From Lentisphaerota bacterium (GTDB lineage Bacteria; Verrucomicrobiota; Kiritimatiellia; UBA8416; JABMPJ01), in contig JABMPJ010000166.1 in the NCBI GenBank assembly GCA_013203785.1, positions 1 to 57,164 on the forward strand: a stretch of 57,164 nucleotides of DNA, written 5' to 3'. Position numbers and translations under genes: made by a program. Shown one piece after another: positions 43,551-51,960 of this stretch; the first letter of the stretch is position 1; each line of letters begins with the position of its first letter. A model generated the notes under the pieces. That model saw nothing but the letters and a program-made list of their open reading frames with translations, was not told the origin of the DNA and did no database searches.

Positions 43551-44333
43551 ATGAGCATCGAATTTCGAATACTGAACGTAGAACATCGCAGGCGGGCAGC
43601 AGCGGCAGACCGGCTGACTCACCACTCCCCCCGTGTTCGATGTTCGATGTTCGTGCCCTGTTTTCTCCTGCTACTCCTGATCAGCACCCGTTCGATCAGC
43701 GCCGGTCCGCTTCCTGAGGGGCTTCGGCAGACCACTTTTGTAGCTTTTGATACCGAGACCACAGGGCTGAGTGCCGCGCGGGACCGCGTGATTGAGATCG
43801 GGGCGGTCAGATTGCGGAATGGCAAGATTATCGAACGGCGGGTCTGGCTGATCAACCCTGAGCGACCTATTCCACCCGTGACCACTAAGATCCACGGCAT
43901 TACGGACGAAGACGTGGCGGCGGCGCCCCTCTTCAAGGCGGTCTACCCCGAGTTCGCCGCCTTTGTCGCCGGCTCCATAATCGTGGCGCACAATGCGCCG
44001 TTCGATGTGCGATTCATGGCCAACGAGGTCGAGCGCAACGCACTGCCCGCCATCCCTGAACCTGTTCTCGACAGTTTACGCTTGGTGCGCCTCTGGTACC
44101 CAGGGTTGGAGAGCTACGCCCTTAAACCCGTGGCGGACCATCTCAAGATCAAGCCGGGTCGCTACCACCGGGCCCTGGACGACTCCGAAGCCCTCGCCCA
44201 GGTCTTCACAGCAGGGCTGAAACAGCTACCGCTCGACACCACCGTCAGTAATCTGCTTGAGACGGCCGGAGAGGCTCTATACATCAAGTCCAGTGTCCCG
44301 TTGGATGGCGCAGCTACAGAGCCCGCGCGTTGA
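43551..44333 (+). CDS. DnaQ-like 3'-5' exonuclease with hydrophobic N-terminus
   Basis: 260 aa. The DEDD exonuclease motifs are present: FVAFDTETTG (Exo I, D-x-E), VAHNAPFDVRFM (Exo II), and HRALDDSEALAQVF (Exo III, H-x4-D). Family members are DNA polymerase III epsilon-like proofreaders or stand-alone exonucleases. Before the domain lie about 30 residues encoded by a dispersed repeat, then a signal-like segment MFVPCFLLLLLISTRSISAG. A ribosome site (AAAGGA) favours the start at 43551; Met at 43647 would give a conventional signal peptide but has no ribosome site. Membrane targeting or export of such an exonuclease is unusual. The 3' end overlaps lpxA by 57 bases. Confidence 0.82.
   Translation: MSIEFRILNVEHRRRAAAADRLTHHSPRVRCSMFVPCFLLLLLISTRSISAGPLPEGLRQTTFVAFDTETTGLSAARDRVIEIGAVRLRNGKIIERRVWLINPERPIPPVTTKIHGITDEDVAAAPLFKAVYPEFAAFVAGSIIVAHNAPFDVRFMANEVERNALPAIPEPVLDSLRLVRLWYPGLESYALKPVADHLKIKPGRYHRALDDSEALAQVFTAGLKQLPLDTTVSNLLETAGEALYIKSSVPLDGAATEPAR
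43557..43653. repeat. TTCGATGTTCGATG-type inverted repeat inside the exonuclease 5' end
   Basis: The left arm (43557-43588; TCGAATTTCGAAT, GAACGTAGAACATCG) is largely complementary to the right arm (43632-43653; GTTCGATGTTCGATGTTCG). Both arms are built of degenerate TTCGATG units, and about 43 bases separate them. This type of element is what I recall from PVC genomes, where it is often translated in spurious N-termini. Confidence 0.55.
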
Positions 44334-45077
44334 GGACTCCATAAAGGACGCGAATTCGCTGGCGGGGCCATCAGGGAAGAGCTCCTCAATCCGTCCGCGC
44401 GCCTGTGTGGCGTTGAAGCCAGAGAGAAATAGAATCTTAAAGGCTCGCTGTACGAGCTTGCGATCGTCAAACGACATGCCAGCGCGACGCATCCCCACCA
44501 CATTGAGCCCGATGACCGTATTCAGAGCGCTGTTTCCCAGCATACAGAAGGGCGGGACATCCTTGGTCACCGCACACGCACCACCCAACATGGCCAGGCG
44601 CCCTATCTTCACAAACTGGTGAACCCCCGAAATGCCGCTGATGAAGACGCGGTCACCGACCTCCACGTACCCCCCTAGAATGGAGTTGTTGGCGATGATC
44701 ACATTGTTGCCCAGCACCACGTTGTGAGCCACATGGGAGTACCCCATCAAGAAACAGGAATCCCCCACAACCGTGGTTGTGCCCGCTTTGGTTCCTCGGT
44801 GAACAGTGACGCCTTCTCGGATGACGCACTCTTTGCCAATCCGAACAAAGGACTCGCCCCCGGCATAGCCGAGATCCTGGGGCTTGTCGCCCAGCGTTGC
44901 ACCGGCATGCACCTCGCAACCACGGCCCATCTCGACACAGCCAAAGAGGGTCACATGGGGACCAATCCGGCAGCCATCTCCAACCTGGGCACCGTCCATG
45001 ATGTAGGCGAACGGGCCCACCTCAACGCCAGTCCCCAGCTTCGCACCCGCCTCCACCACCGCTGTTTCATGAATCAT
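44277..45077 (-). CDS. lpxA: Acyl-ACP--UDP-N-acetylglucosamine O-acyltransferase
   Basis: 266 aa from Met at 45077 (AGGGAGAG upstream), where the family's usual MIHETAVVEAGAKLG begins. It is the first step of lipid A synthesis, a cytosolic homotrimer. The left-handed beta-helix hexapeptide repeats run through residues 1-185, and the catalytic His region is LMGYSHVAHNVVLGNNV. The C-terminal helical domain is present. It implies a lipopolysaccharide-type outer membrane. The last gene of the minus-strand block; its 3' end overlaps the convergent exonuclease gene. Confidence 0.95.
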   Translation of the reverse strand: MIHETAVVEAGAKLGTGVEVGPFAYIMDGAQVGDGCRIGPHVTLFGCVEMGRGCEVHAGATLGDKPQDLGYAGGESFVRIGKECVIREGVTVHRGTKAGTTTVVGDSCFLMGYSHVAHNVVLGNNVIIANNSILGGYVEVGDRVFISGISGVHQFVKIGRLAMLGGACAVTKDVPPFCMLGNSALNTVIGLNVVGMRRAGMSFDDRKLVQRAFKILFLSGFNATQARGRIEELFPDGPASEFASFMESSTRGLCSCAIQRDTGLDV

Positions 45078-45117
45078 TGCTCTCTCCCTGTCGCGAGCTC
45101 CGCTCACCGTATAGACC

Positions 45118-45861
45118 TCAAAACGCCACTAAACCCTCTTCTCGCATACTCATAAATGTCTTTGCCCGGTTCTGACCCGGCCGTCCCAGCACCACATGAT
45201 CCAACACCTTGATATCGACGATCTTGCCGGCCTCAATGAGCTGACGCGTAATGCGCAGATCCTCGGCCGAAGGCGTGGGATCCCCCGATGGATGATTGTG
45301 AGCCAGCACCACCGCGGCCGCAGCGGTGCGAATGGCGTCGCGACAAATTTCCCGCGGATGCACCAAGCTGGCATCCAACAATCCCGTGGTCACCGCTTTG
45401 GGTTGCCCTTTGGCTACGTTCTTTGCGTTCAGATGTATGACCCAAAACACTTCGGAGTCCAAGACGCGCGCACGCTGCCCCAACAATCCGGCCACATCCT
45501 CCGGCGAGCGCACAGTCACATCACCGGGCAACGCTTCATCGTGAAGCCGTCGGCCGATCTCGAGGGCTGCCTTGAGAGACTTGGCCTTGGCCGGTCCCAT
45601 GCCGCGAAAACCGGCCAGCTCCTCCGCCGGGGCACCCGCCATAGCGGTGAGAGAGCCGTAGTGCTTCAACATGCCCCGCGCCAAATCCACCACGTTCAAG
45701 CCCTTGGCCCCGCTACCCAGGATCACCGCCAGCAGCACATCATCGGTAACATTTTCCTCGCCGACCCGCTCCATCGCTTCGCGCGGTCTTAACTGCAGAG
45801 GAATATCGCGCACCTGCCAACGGCTTGGCGCGATCTCATAGGGTGTGCTTTGACGTTCCAT
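45118..45861 (-). CDS. radC: RadC family (JAB/MPN domain) protein
   Basis: 247 aa from Met at 45861; the frame runs further upstream but that part overlaps miaA. The N-terminal helix-hairpin-helix region (ELAGFRGMGPAKAKSLKAAL) is followed by the JAMM metal motif HNHPSGDPTPSAED. RadC was named as a DNA repair protein, but its biochemical role is still uncertain. Length is standard. It lies 5 bases after the miaA stop. Confidence 0.93.
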   Translation of the reverse strand: MERQSTPYEIAPSRWQVRDIPLQLRPREAMERVGEENVTDDVLLAVILGSGAKGLNVVDLARGMLKHYGSLTAMAGAPAEELAGFRGMGPAKAKSLKAALEIGRRLHDEALPGDVTVRSPEDVAGLLGQRARVLDSEVFWVIHLNAKNVAKGQPKAVTTGLLDASLVHPREICRDAIRTAAAAVVLAHNHPSGDPTPSAEDLRITRQLIEAGKIVDIKVLDHVVLGRPGQNRAKTFMSMREEGLVAF

Positions 45862-45866
45862 AACAC

Positions 45867-46799
45867 TCACTCGACAATCACGGTGGGACCGCTCTCGGCC
45901 CACTGCGACAGGACCGACTGTGCGATCGCCTCCACGCTCCGCTCGGGGCCGGCATCGATCCATTGTACGTTTGCCTGTGACCGCAGCCAAGTGCGCTGTC
46001 GCTTGGCCAACCGGCGCGTGCGGGCCGCAGTCTGCTCAATGGCGTCGGCCATACTGATCCGACCGTCAAGCAGTTGAATGGCCTCGGCATAGCCAATCGC
46101 CTGGCGAGCCGTCTCCGACAACCCCTCATCACGGGACAGAAGTCCTCTCACCTCGTCTAACAGTCCCTGACCATACATGGCACGGACGCGCTGCTCAATC
46201 CTGGACTTCAGGACATCTGGATTCACCGCCAGGGCCGCTATCGGGACGCTTTGAGCATGATCCGTCCATTGCGTCGGCGCGACCTGCACGCCAGCCGCCG
46301 CCCATTCAAGAAACCGAACGAGGCGCCTACCATTTTGCGAATCATCGATAGAGGCAAACAGGGCGGGACTCTGCTCGCGTAGGGCCTCCTGCAACGGAGC
46401 GACCCCTTCGGCGGCGAGGATATGTTCCCAATGGGACCGCACCTCAGGGTCGGGTCCAGGCACGTCCGAGAAGCCATGCGTCAGGAGCTTAATATAGAGG
46501 CCCGTGCCACCCACCACAATCGTACCGCGACCGCGCCGCTGCATATCCGCCAGGGCGGCGAGGGCGTGTCTGCGGTAGTGCCAGGCATTAAATATTTCGT
46601 GGGGCGCGACCAGATCAATGCCGTAGTAGCGCACGTCCGCGCGCTCTGCGCTAGTGGGTTTGGCCGTGCCAATATCCATGCCGCGATAGATCAACATGGA
46701 GTCAGCCGAGAGGATGTCGTGGCCACCGTGCTCTGCCAGCCACTGGGCCACCGCCGTCTTCCCCGACGCCGTCGGTCCGGCTAGAAAATAGCCCACCAT
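45867..46799 (-). CDS. miaA: tRNA dimethylallyltransferase
   Basis: 310 aa with a good ribosome site (GAGGAAGAG). Adds a dimethylallyl group to A37 of tRNAs reading UNN codons. The P-loop is LAGPTASGKTAVAQ (7-20). DSMLIYRGMDIGTAKPT, HYRRHALAALADM and VVGGTGLYIKLL are the family motifs, and GYAEAIQLL lies in the C-terminal half. Length is typical. It lies between lspA and radC in the same orientation. Confidence 0.96.
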   Translation of the reverse strand: MVGYFLAGPTASGKTAVAQWLAEHGGHDILSADSMLIYRGMDIGTAKPTSAERADVRYYGIDLVAPHEIFNAWHYRRHALAALADMQRRGRGTIVVGGTGLYIKLLTHGFSDVPGPDPEVRSHWEHILAAEGVAPLQEALREQSPALFASIDDSQNGRRLVRFLEWAAAGVQVAPTQWTDHAQSVPIAALAVNPDVLKSRIEQRVRAMYGQGLLDEVRGLLSRDEGLSETARQAIGYAEAIQLLDGRISMADAIEQTAARTRRLAKRQRTWLRSQANVQWIDAGPERSVEAIAQSVLSQWAESGPTVIVE

Positions 46800-46807
46800 G
46801 CTCTTCC

Positions 46808-47314
46808 TCAGCTATCGGTTGCCGGTGTAGGGTGATCAGCCAACGTCTCTGCCCCAACCGGTTGCGGCCACACCTGGGTCAGGATGTAGAGCCCCACACC
46901 GATACAAATGGCGGAGTCGGCCACGTTGAAGGCCGGGAAGTGGTGCGGACCACCCCGCTCGATCCAGTAGAAATCGAGAAAATCGACGACGTAGCCGAGG
47001 CGTACTCGATCGATCAAATTGCCGACAATACCGCCAATCATCAGCGCCGTGGCACAACGATGGATGAGCGAGTCGGTCATGATAGAGCGGCGAAAGACCA
47101 CCAGCACCACCAGCATCACGACCGACACGAGCACCAGCCAATGACTGAAGCCAGCAAACAATCCCCACGCGGCGCCGGTGTTCTGGACGTAGTGCAAGTC
47201 GAAGAATCGGGGGATAACGGGAATAAAATCGCCGACATGGAAACGATCCCGAATGAGATACTTGCTCGCTTGGTCCAGGACGGCGATCGCGGCACTCACC
47301 CACAGAATCAACAT
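46808..47314 (-). CDS. lspA: Lipoprotein signal peptidase (signal peptidase II)
   Basis: 168 aa from Met at 47314 (GGAG upstream), just after the DksA-like stop. An inner-membrane aspartyl protease that removes lipoprotein signal peptides. Four membrane segments are visible. The catalytic Asps are in GNLIDRVRLGYVVDFLDF and FNVADSAICIGV, and YVQNTGAAWGLFAG is also conserved. Its position directly behind a DksA-like gene is a common arrangement. Confidence 0.95.
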   Translation of the reverse strand: MLILWVSAAIAVLDQASKYLIRDRFHVGDFIPVIPRFFDLHYVQNTGAAWGLFAGFSHWLVLVSVVMLVVLVVFRRSIMTDSLIHRCATALMIGGIVGNLIDRVRLGYVVDFLDFYWIERGGPHHFPAFNVADSAICIGVGLYILTQVWPQPVGAETLADHPTPATDS

Positions 47315-47325
47315 TGGCGCTCCGT

Positions 47326-48150
47326 TCAGTCCATCTCCATGGCCGGACGATAGCCAGGCCGTTGCTTCTCCAGCTCCGACTGGCACGTAATGCAGTTGCC
47401 AGCAAAGGGCAGAGCCTTCAGGCGGGCCTTTTCAATCGCGCCACCGCATTCACCGCACTTACCGAACGCCCCATCCTGGAGCAGCGTCAAGGCCTCGTCG
47501 ATCTTGATCAGCGCCTCGTTCTCCGAACTGGCCAGGCTCAGAGCGAACTGACGGTCGAACGCATCGGTGCCGTCTTCCTCCACATTCACCTCATCAGCAC
47601 GAGTCAGGGACTCTTTCTTCAGCGAGCTGATCTGGATGGAAACGCGATCACGCATCTCGAGCAGCTGGTCGCGGTAGCCCCCCTTCTGCTTGGCGGTCAG
47701 CGAGCGATACGGCTTGGTTTTGGCCAAATGCTTCTTCGCCTTCTTGCGGCCGGGACGTATAACCTTGAGTTTCTGTGTCGTGCGTTTCTTCGGCCGCGGC
47801 GACAGTGGATCATTCAGAGCCGCAGCCTTCTTAGCGGCACGCCGCTTCTTGGCGGCTGCGCGCTGTGCATCCCGCTCGGAAGCTGCAATCTCTTGCTCAG
47901 TCTTTCCCGGCGTACTGGCCGCCGCTCCCTGTCCCTTGGCCGCAGGGCTCTTGCTTGTCGGCGTCGGTTCAGGGGTCGATGTCTTCTTCGGTGTCGGCTT
48001 GGCAACCGCCATCTTCTTGGCCGCCTTCTTGGCCACGGGCTTCTTCTTCGGTGTCGGCGTAGCAGCCGCCTTCTTCTTCGGTGCAGGCTTCTTCTTTGCC
48101 GCCGACTTCTTTGCCGTCACTCGCTTCGTCGCTGCTTTCTTGGCCGCCAT
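47326..48150 (-). CDS. TraR/DksA-type zinc-finger protein with histone H1-like Lys/Ala tail
   Basis: 274 aa from Met at 48150 (GGAAGG upstream). The first 160 residues are highly basic and repetitive, built from KKxA, PKKK and AAKK units as in histone H1 C-termini. The C-terminal 110 residues are a DksA/TraR domain: a coiled-coil region (RDQLLEMRDRVSIQISSLKK) with NVEEDGTDAFDRQFALSLAS, and the zinc finger CGECGGAI ... CITCQ. DksA proteins bind the RNA polymerase secondary channel. The added tail may bind DNA non-specifically, coupling chromatin and transcription (inference). It is first in the block with lspA, miaA, radC and lpxA and has its own promoter. Confidence 0.85.
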   Translation of the reverse strand: MAAKKAATKRVTAKKSAAKKKPAPKKKAAATPTPKKKPVAKKAAKKMAVAKPTPKKTSTPEPTPTSKSPAAKGQGAAASTPGKTEQEIAASERDAQRAAAKKRRAAKKAAALNDPLSPRPKKRTTQKLKVIRPGRKKAKKHLAKTKPYRSLTAKQKGGYRDQLLEMRDRVSIQISSLKKESLTRADEVNVEEDGTDAFDRQFALSLASSENEALIKIDEALTLLQDGAFGKCGECGGAIEKARLKALPFAGNCITCQSELEKQRPGYRPAMEMD

Positions 48151-48184
48151 AGTTTGTCCCTTCCAAAAGGAAATTAAGGGCGGG

Positions 48185-48213
48185 AAGCTACCACAGGCGT
48201 CATCGGCTGTCAA
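48185..48213 (-). promoter_or_regulatory. Candidate sigma-70 promoter for the DksA-like gene
   Basis: On the minus strand a perfect TTGACA (48208-48213) is followed after exactly 17 bases by TAGCTT (48185-48190). The predicted start is near 48178, giving a leader of about 28 nt. It would drive the DksA-like-lspA-miaA-radC-lpxA unit. Confidence 0.55.
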
Positions 48214-48270
48214 TACATGCTCAAGAGCAATATGGGGCCGATTCACCCCCCGGAAGGGGCTCGAAGAAAC

Positions 48271-48299
48271 TTGGCACCCTCGCCGGCATCGGGTATGGT
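48271..48299 (+). promoter_or_regulatory. Candidate sigma-70 promoter for the tRNA gene
   Basis: TTGGCA (48271-48276) and TATGGT (48294-48299) are separated by 17 bases. The predicted start is near 48306, 13 bases before the mature tRNA 5' end. The SPFH genes downstream may be read from it too. Confidence 0.55.
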
Positions 48300-48318
48300 T
48301 CCCGTTTGCATTGAATAC

Positions 48319-48392
48319 GGGCCCATAGCTCAGTTGGTCAGAGCTGGGGACTCATAATCCCTAGGTCGCTGGTTCGAGTCCAGCTGGGCCCA
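48319..48392 (+). tRNA. tRNA with CAT anticodon, probably tRNA-Ile2 (lysidine type)
   Basis: All arms fold: acceptor GGGCCCA/TGGGCCC (7 bp), D-stem GCTC/GAGC, anticodon stem GGGGA/TCCCT with loop CTCATAA (anticodon CAT at 48353-48355), and T-stem GCTGG/CCAGC with TTCGAGT. CCA is not encoded. CAT can be initiator Met, elongator Met or Ile2. The anticodon and T arms closely follow E. coli tRNA-Ile(CAU) as I recall it, which favours Ile2, whose C34 is modified to lysidine by TilS. An automated tool may label it Met. Confidence 0.93.
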
Positions 48393-48417
48393 CTCCATTG
48401 AAAGAGAGCGCAACCTC

Positions 48418-49536
48418 ATGACGCAACCCATAGCCCCCCTCAACTTGGATGACCTGCGCCGCCGCCTCAGCGGGAATGGCGTGTGGATAGCTGCCGCCGT
48501 CCTGGTCTTGATGATCTTCGTCTTGAAGACGATTCGCATCGAGAATATCAGCGGTGAACAGACAGCCTTCCTGCTCAACAAGATTACGGGCAATATCCAA
48601 GTCATTGATCGCTCCGGGAAGCAGATCTTCAACGGGTTGACCAAGGAGTTCTATGTCATCGAAAAAACCCTACAGACGATTGAGATGACCGAACAGGTCG
48701 GTCGCGGTGACCGCGACGAGCGCGATGACCTCAAAGTCAAAACGATTGACGGCAGTGACGTGTACGTAGACTTGAAGGTGCAGTACCGAATCGACACCAA
48801 CATGGCGCGGGATATCATCCTGACCTCTGGGCCGGGCAACATGTATAAAGAAAAATGGGCCCGCGACTATATCCGCTCCATCTCACGCAACTTCCTCGGC
48901 GAGCTTACTACGGAGGAATTCTATGACTCGGCCAAGCGCGACGCCAAAGTCGACCGAGCACGAGCCGAGTGCAACGTGCGCCTGAGCCGGTTTGGCATCC
49001 ATATCGACCAGATTGTGATCCCTCGTCGGCCGCACTTCTACGCCGACTACGAGGAGATGATCAAGAAGAAGAAGGAAGCCGACCAGACGGTCCACGCCGA
49101 GCACTCCAAGGCACTGGCGGCCAAGCAAAAGCAGGAAACGCTGACCGTGAAAGAGACCAATATCAAGAATGTCCGAGTCGAGGAATTTACGGGAAAGATG
49201 CAGCAAAAAATCATCGCCGCCAACGCGGGAGCTGAAAAATTCAAGAAACACGCCGAGGGCTACTACGAACAGAAGACCATTGCCGCTGAGGCCGAGTTTT
49301 ACAAACTTGAAAAACGGGCCGAAGCCATCACGGCCCAGAAAGCTGCCGAGGCAGCAGGAATCAAGGCCCTGCGCATGGCACTGGAGGGCCCCGGCGGAGC
49401 GAACATGGTAAAATTGGAGTACGCTCGTAGACTGGCCAAGATGGCCATCATCGGCAAACCTTTTTCCGTTGAAGGCACCATCGAACGCTTTGAGCACCTG
49501 CGTGGTGCTGAGACCATCGGAGTTCCCGCCAAATAG
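48418..49536 (+). CDS. SPFH/band 7 domain membrane protein (first of pair)
   Basis: 372 aa. One membrane segment at about 22-38 (GVWIAAAVLVLMIFVLK) is followed by the SPFH domain (IENISGEQTAFLLNKITGNI, then LTTEEFYDSAKRDAKVDRAR). An extended Ala/Lys/Glu-rich coiled coil covers about 215-325. It belongs with the prohibitin/HflC/stomatin superfamily that forms ring or cage assemblies on membranes. The next gene is a second, related SPFH protein 43 bases away; the two may form a hetero-oligomer, as HflK and HflC do (inference). Confidence 0.83.
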   Translation: MTQPIAPLNLDDLRRRLSGNGVWIAAAVLVLMIFVLKTIRIENISGEQTAFLLNKITGNIQVIDRSGKQIFNGLTKEFYVIEKTLQTIEMTEQVGRGDRDERDDLKVKTIDGSDVYVDLKVQYRIDTNMARDIILTSGPGNMYKEKWARDYIRSISRNFLGELTTEEFYDSAKRDAKVDRARAECNVRLSRFGIHIDQIVIPRRPHFYADYEEMIKKKKEADQTVHAEHSKALAAKQKQETLTVKETNIKNVRVEEFTGKMQQKIIAANAGAEKFKKHAEGYYEQKTIAAEAEFYKLEKRAEAITAQKAAEAAGIKALRMALEGPGGANMVKLEYARRLAKMAIIGKPFSVEGTIERFEHLRGAETIGVPAK

Positions 49537-49579
49537 CCAGTCACCCATTCACACCTGACCAGACGCGAAAGAAGCCAGT

Positions 49580-50656
49580 ATGAAGAGTATTAAAGTCGTA
49601 TCCGTGATCATCATCGCTGCCATTCTCGGGAGTTGGGCGCTGGTCGAAATTCTGACAGTGGATATTCCCATCGGGCAAACCGGGGTGAGGGTCCAGCAAT
49701 ATGGGATTTTAGGGAAACGGGGCGTCGTGGCGATGGATTTTGGACCAGGCTGGCATCGTGACCTCGGCCCAATCGATTCATGGGTCATGTATGACAGCAC
49801 CGTGCAGACCCTGGAAATGACCAAGACGGCGCGGCGCGGCAGCAGCCCCGGGCAAGACGACGTGAAGGTGCAATCCGTCGACGGCAACGCCATTTCGCTG
49901 GATGTCACCGTGAAATACCGCATCGCCGAGGGCATGGCCCACAAGCTGTACGAAGACACCGGTGCCGGAACTCAGTACAGAACCATTGTGCGGAATGAGG
50001 CTGAAAACGCCTGCATGGGACGCTTCGGTCAGATGGCCACGGAGGAGTTCTATGACCCCGATCAAAAGCGGGTGCGATCCAAAGAAGTGCTCGATGAATT
50101 AACCGAGTCCCTCACCGATAATTATATAGAGGTGATCGATGTCCTCATTCGGAACGTGGAGTTCGAAGAGCGGTACGAGAGCAAGATCCGCAGCAAGAAA
50201 CTCGCCGATCAGGAAGTAGAACTCAACAAGTCTATGGCCGAAGCCGAGCGGATGCGGGGGAAGACGCAAGTGATTGAGGCAGAGACAGAGAAACTGGTGA
50301 AGATCATCACCCAGGAGAAGGAGTCTGAACTGGTGCGGATGGAAGCCCAGACCGACCTGGAGATTGCCAAGATCGAGGCCCAATACAAAAAGTATGCCAC
50401 GGAGAAAACCGCCGATGCAGACCTGATTGCCGACCAAAAACAGGCGGCAGGTCAGCGGCTCGTGCGAGAGGCCGAGGCCGAAGGTGAACGACTGCGCAAC
50501 GAAGCCCTGACCGGGGCCGGGGGAGCTATCATGGTGGCGCTTGAAGCGGCCAGGAATCTGAAGATCTCGGATGTCACCATTTCAACCCTGGAAGTGGACC
50601 TGCTCGATATCGATGGCATGGCCGAGAAGCTGGGCGTTCCCGCCTCAGACAAGTAG
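49580..50656 (+). CDS. SPFH/band 7 domain membrane protein (second of pair)
   Basis: 358 aa. An N-terminal membrane segment (residues 3-23) precedes the SPFH domain (GQTGVRVQQYGILGKRGVVA, then NAISLDVTVKYRIAEGMAHK). A coiled coil rich in Glu, Ala and Lys spans about 190-320, and the C-terminal GGAIMVALEAARNLKISDVT parallels the GGANMVKLEYARRLAKMAII of the first protein. The shared pattern shows the two genes are related by duplication. No protease gene (such as hflX or ftsH) is beside them, so the partner is unknown. Confidence 0.83.
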   Translation: MKSIKVVSVIIIAAILGSWALVEILTVDIPIGQTGVRVQQYGILGKRGVVAMDFGPGWHRDLGPIDSWVMYDSTVQTLEMTKTARRGSSPGQDDVKVQSVDGNAISLDVTVKYRIAEGMAHKLYEDTGAGTQYRTIVRNEAENACMGRFGQMATEEFYDPDQKRVRSKEVLDELTESLTDNYIEVIDVLIRNVEFEERYESKIRSKKLADQEVELNKSMAEAERMRGKTQVIEAETEKLVKIITQEKESELVRMEAQTDLEIAKIEAQYKKYATEKTADADLIADQKQAAGQRLVREAEAEGERLRNEALTGAGGAIMVALEAARNLKISDVTISTLEVDLLDIDGMAEKLGVPASDK

Positions 50657-50715
50657 CACCGATCACACAGACCGCACGCATAGAGTTGAGAACATCAGAT
50701 AACGGACATTAGCAC

Positions 50716-51939
50716 ATGATTCGCATTAACGAGCACTACGCCAAACTGCAGGCCTCCTACCTCTTCTCCACGATCGCCAAGCGCGTCAATGAATTTCAGG
50801 CGGAGCGTCCGGATGCCTCTGTGATCAAGCTGGGTATCGGAGATGTCACGCACGGCCTCCCGACCGCCTGTATTAAGGCCATGCACAAAGCGATCGACGA
50901 GATGGCGGTCGACGCCTCTTTCCGAGGGTATGGCCCCGAACAAGGGTATGATTTCCTGAGAGACGCTATTGCGCGGCATGATTTTAGCGAGCGTGGGATC
51001 AGTATCCAGCCAGAGGAGATCTTCGTCAGCGATGGTGCCAAGTGCGATACAGCCAACATTCAGGAGCTCTTCGCTCAGGATCTACGCGTGGCAGTTCCCG
51101 ATCCGGTCTACCCGGTCTATGTTGATACCAACGTCATGGCCGGCCGTACGGCGAACTGCGAGAACGGGCGTTACGCCGGCTTGGTCTATCTAGACAGCAC
51201 CGAGGCAAACGACTATGTCCCCGCCCCGCCCTCTGAACCCGTCGACCTGATCTACCTCTGCTTTCCCAATAATCCCACCGGAGCCACCGCCACGCACCTG
51301 CAGCTACAGGCCTGGGTGGACTATGCCAAGGAGCACAACGCTCTCATCCTTTTTGACGCCGCCTACGAGGCCTTCATCCGCGACGACTCACTGCCGCACA
51401 GCATTTACGAGATCGACGGAGCCGATGAAGTCGCCATCGAGTTCAGGAGCTTCTCCAAGACCGCCGGGTTCACAGGAACACGCTGCGCTTACACCATTGT
51501 ACCCAACGCCTGCCGCGCCTTCGACACCGCCGGGAAGAGCCAGCCCCTGCGCCCCCTATGGAACCGCCGACACACCACCAAGTTCAATGGCGTCTCCTAT
51601 CCGGTCCAGCGCGCAGCCGAGGCCGTCTTCTCGGCCGAGGGACAGGCACAGGTCACCGCACTGAACGATGGCTACCTAGCCAATGCCGCTCTGATCAGAG
51701 AGAAGATGAGCGCACTCGGCTATGCCTTGGTCGGCGGAGAAAATTCACCCTACATCTGGATCAAGACCGGTCAGGACTCATGGGATTTCTTCGACCGCCT
51801 GCTGCACGATGCCGCCGTCGTCACGACCCCCGGCGCCGGCTTCGGAACCTGCGGCGAAGGCCACATACGCATCAGCGCCTTCAACAGCCACACCAAGGTG
51901 GTCGAGGCCCTTGATCGCATCGCCAAGGTGCTGGGCTGA
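50716..51939 (+). CDS. dapL: LL-diaminopimelate aminotransferase
   Basis: 407 aa. Converts tetrahydrodipicolinate to LL-diaminopimelate in one step with glutamate, bypassing the acylated route for lysine and peptidoglycan. It opens with [20 protein letters not shown], characteristic of DapL. The PLP lysine is in [16 protein letters not shown], and [11 protein letters not shown] and the DAAYEAFI segment complete the class I/II aminotransferase fold. Length is typical. DapL is known from plants, Chlamydiae, and several other bacterial groups. Confidence 0.95.
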   Translation: MIRINEHYAKLQASYLFSTIAKRVNEFQAERPDASVIKLGIGDVTHGLPTACIKAMHKAIDEMAVDASFRGYGPEQGYDFLRDAIARHDFSERGISIQPEEIFVSDGAKCDTANIQELFAQDLRVAVPDPVYPVYVDTNVMAGRTANCENGRYAGLVYLDSTEANDYVPAPPSEPVDLIYLCFPNNPTGATATHLQLQAWVDYAKEHNALILFDAAYEAFIRDDSLPHSIYEIDGADEVAIEFRSFSKTAGFTGTRCAYTIVPNACRAFDTAGKSQPLRPLWNRRHTTKFNGVSYPVQRAAEAVFSAEGQAQVTALNDGYLANAALIREKMSALGYALVGGENSPYIWIKTGQDSWDFFDRLLHDAAVVTTPGAGFGTCGEGHIRISAFNSHTKVVEALDRIAKVLG

Positions 51940-51960
51940 CAACGCGCCCAACGCGGCGCG

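Noticed and set aside
47314-48177. 287-codon plus-strand frame opposite the DksA-like gene
   Set aside because: It is the mirror of the Lys/Ala-rich tail (Leu/Arg/Ser low complexity); the DksA domain, ribosome site and promoter support the minus strand.
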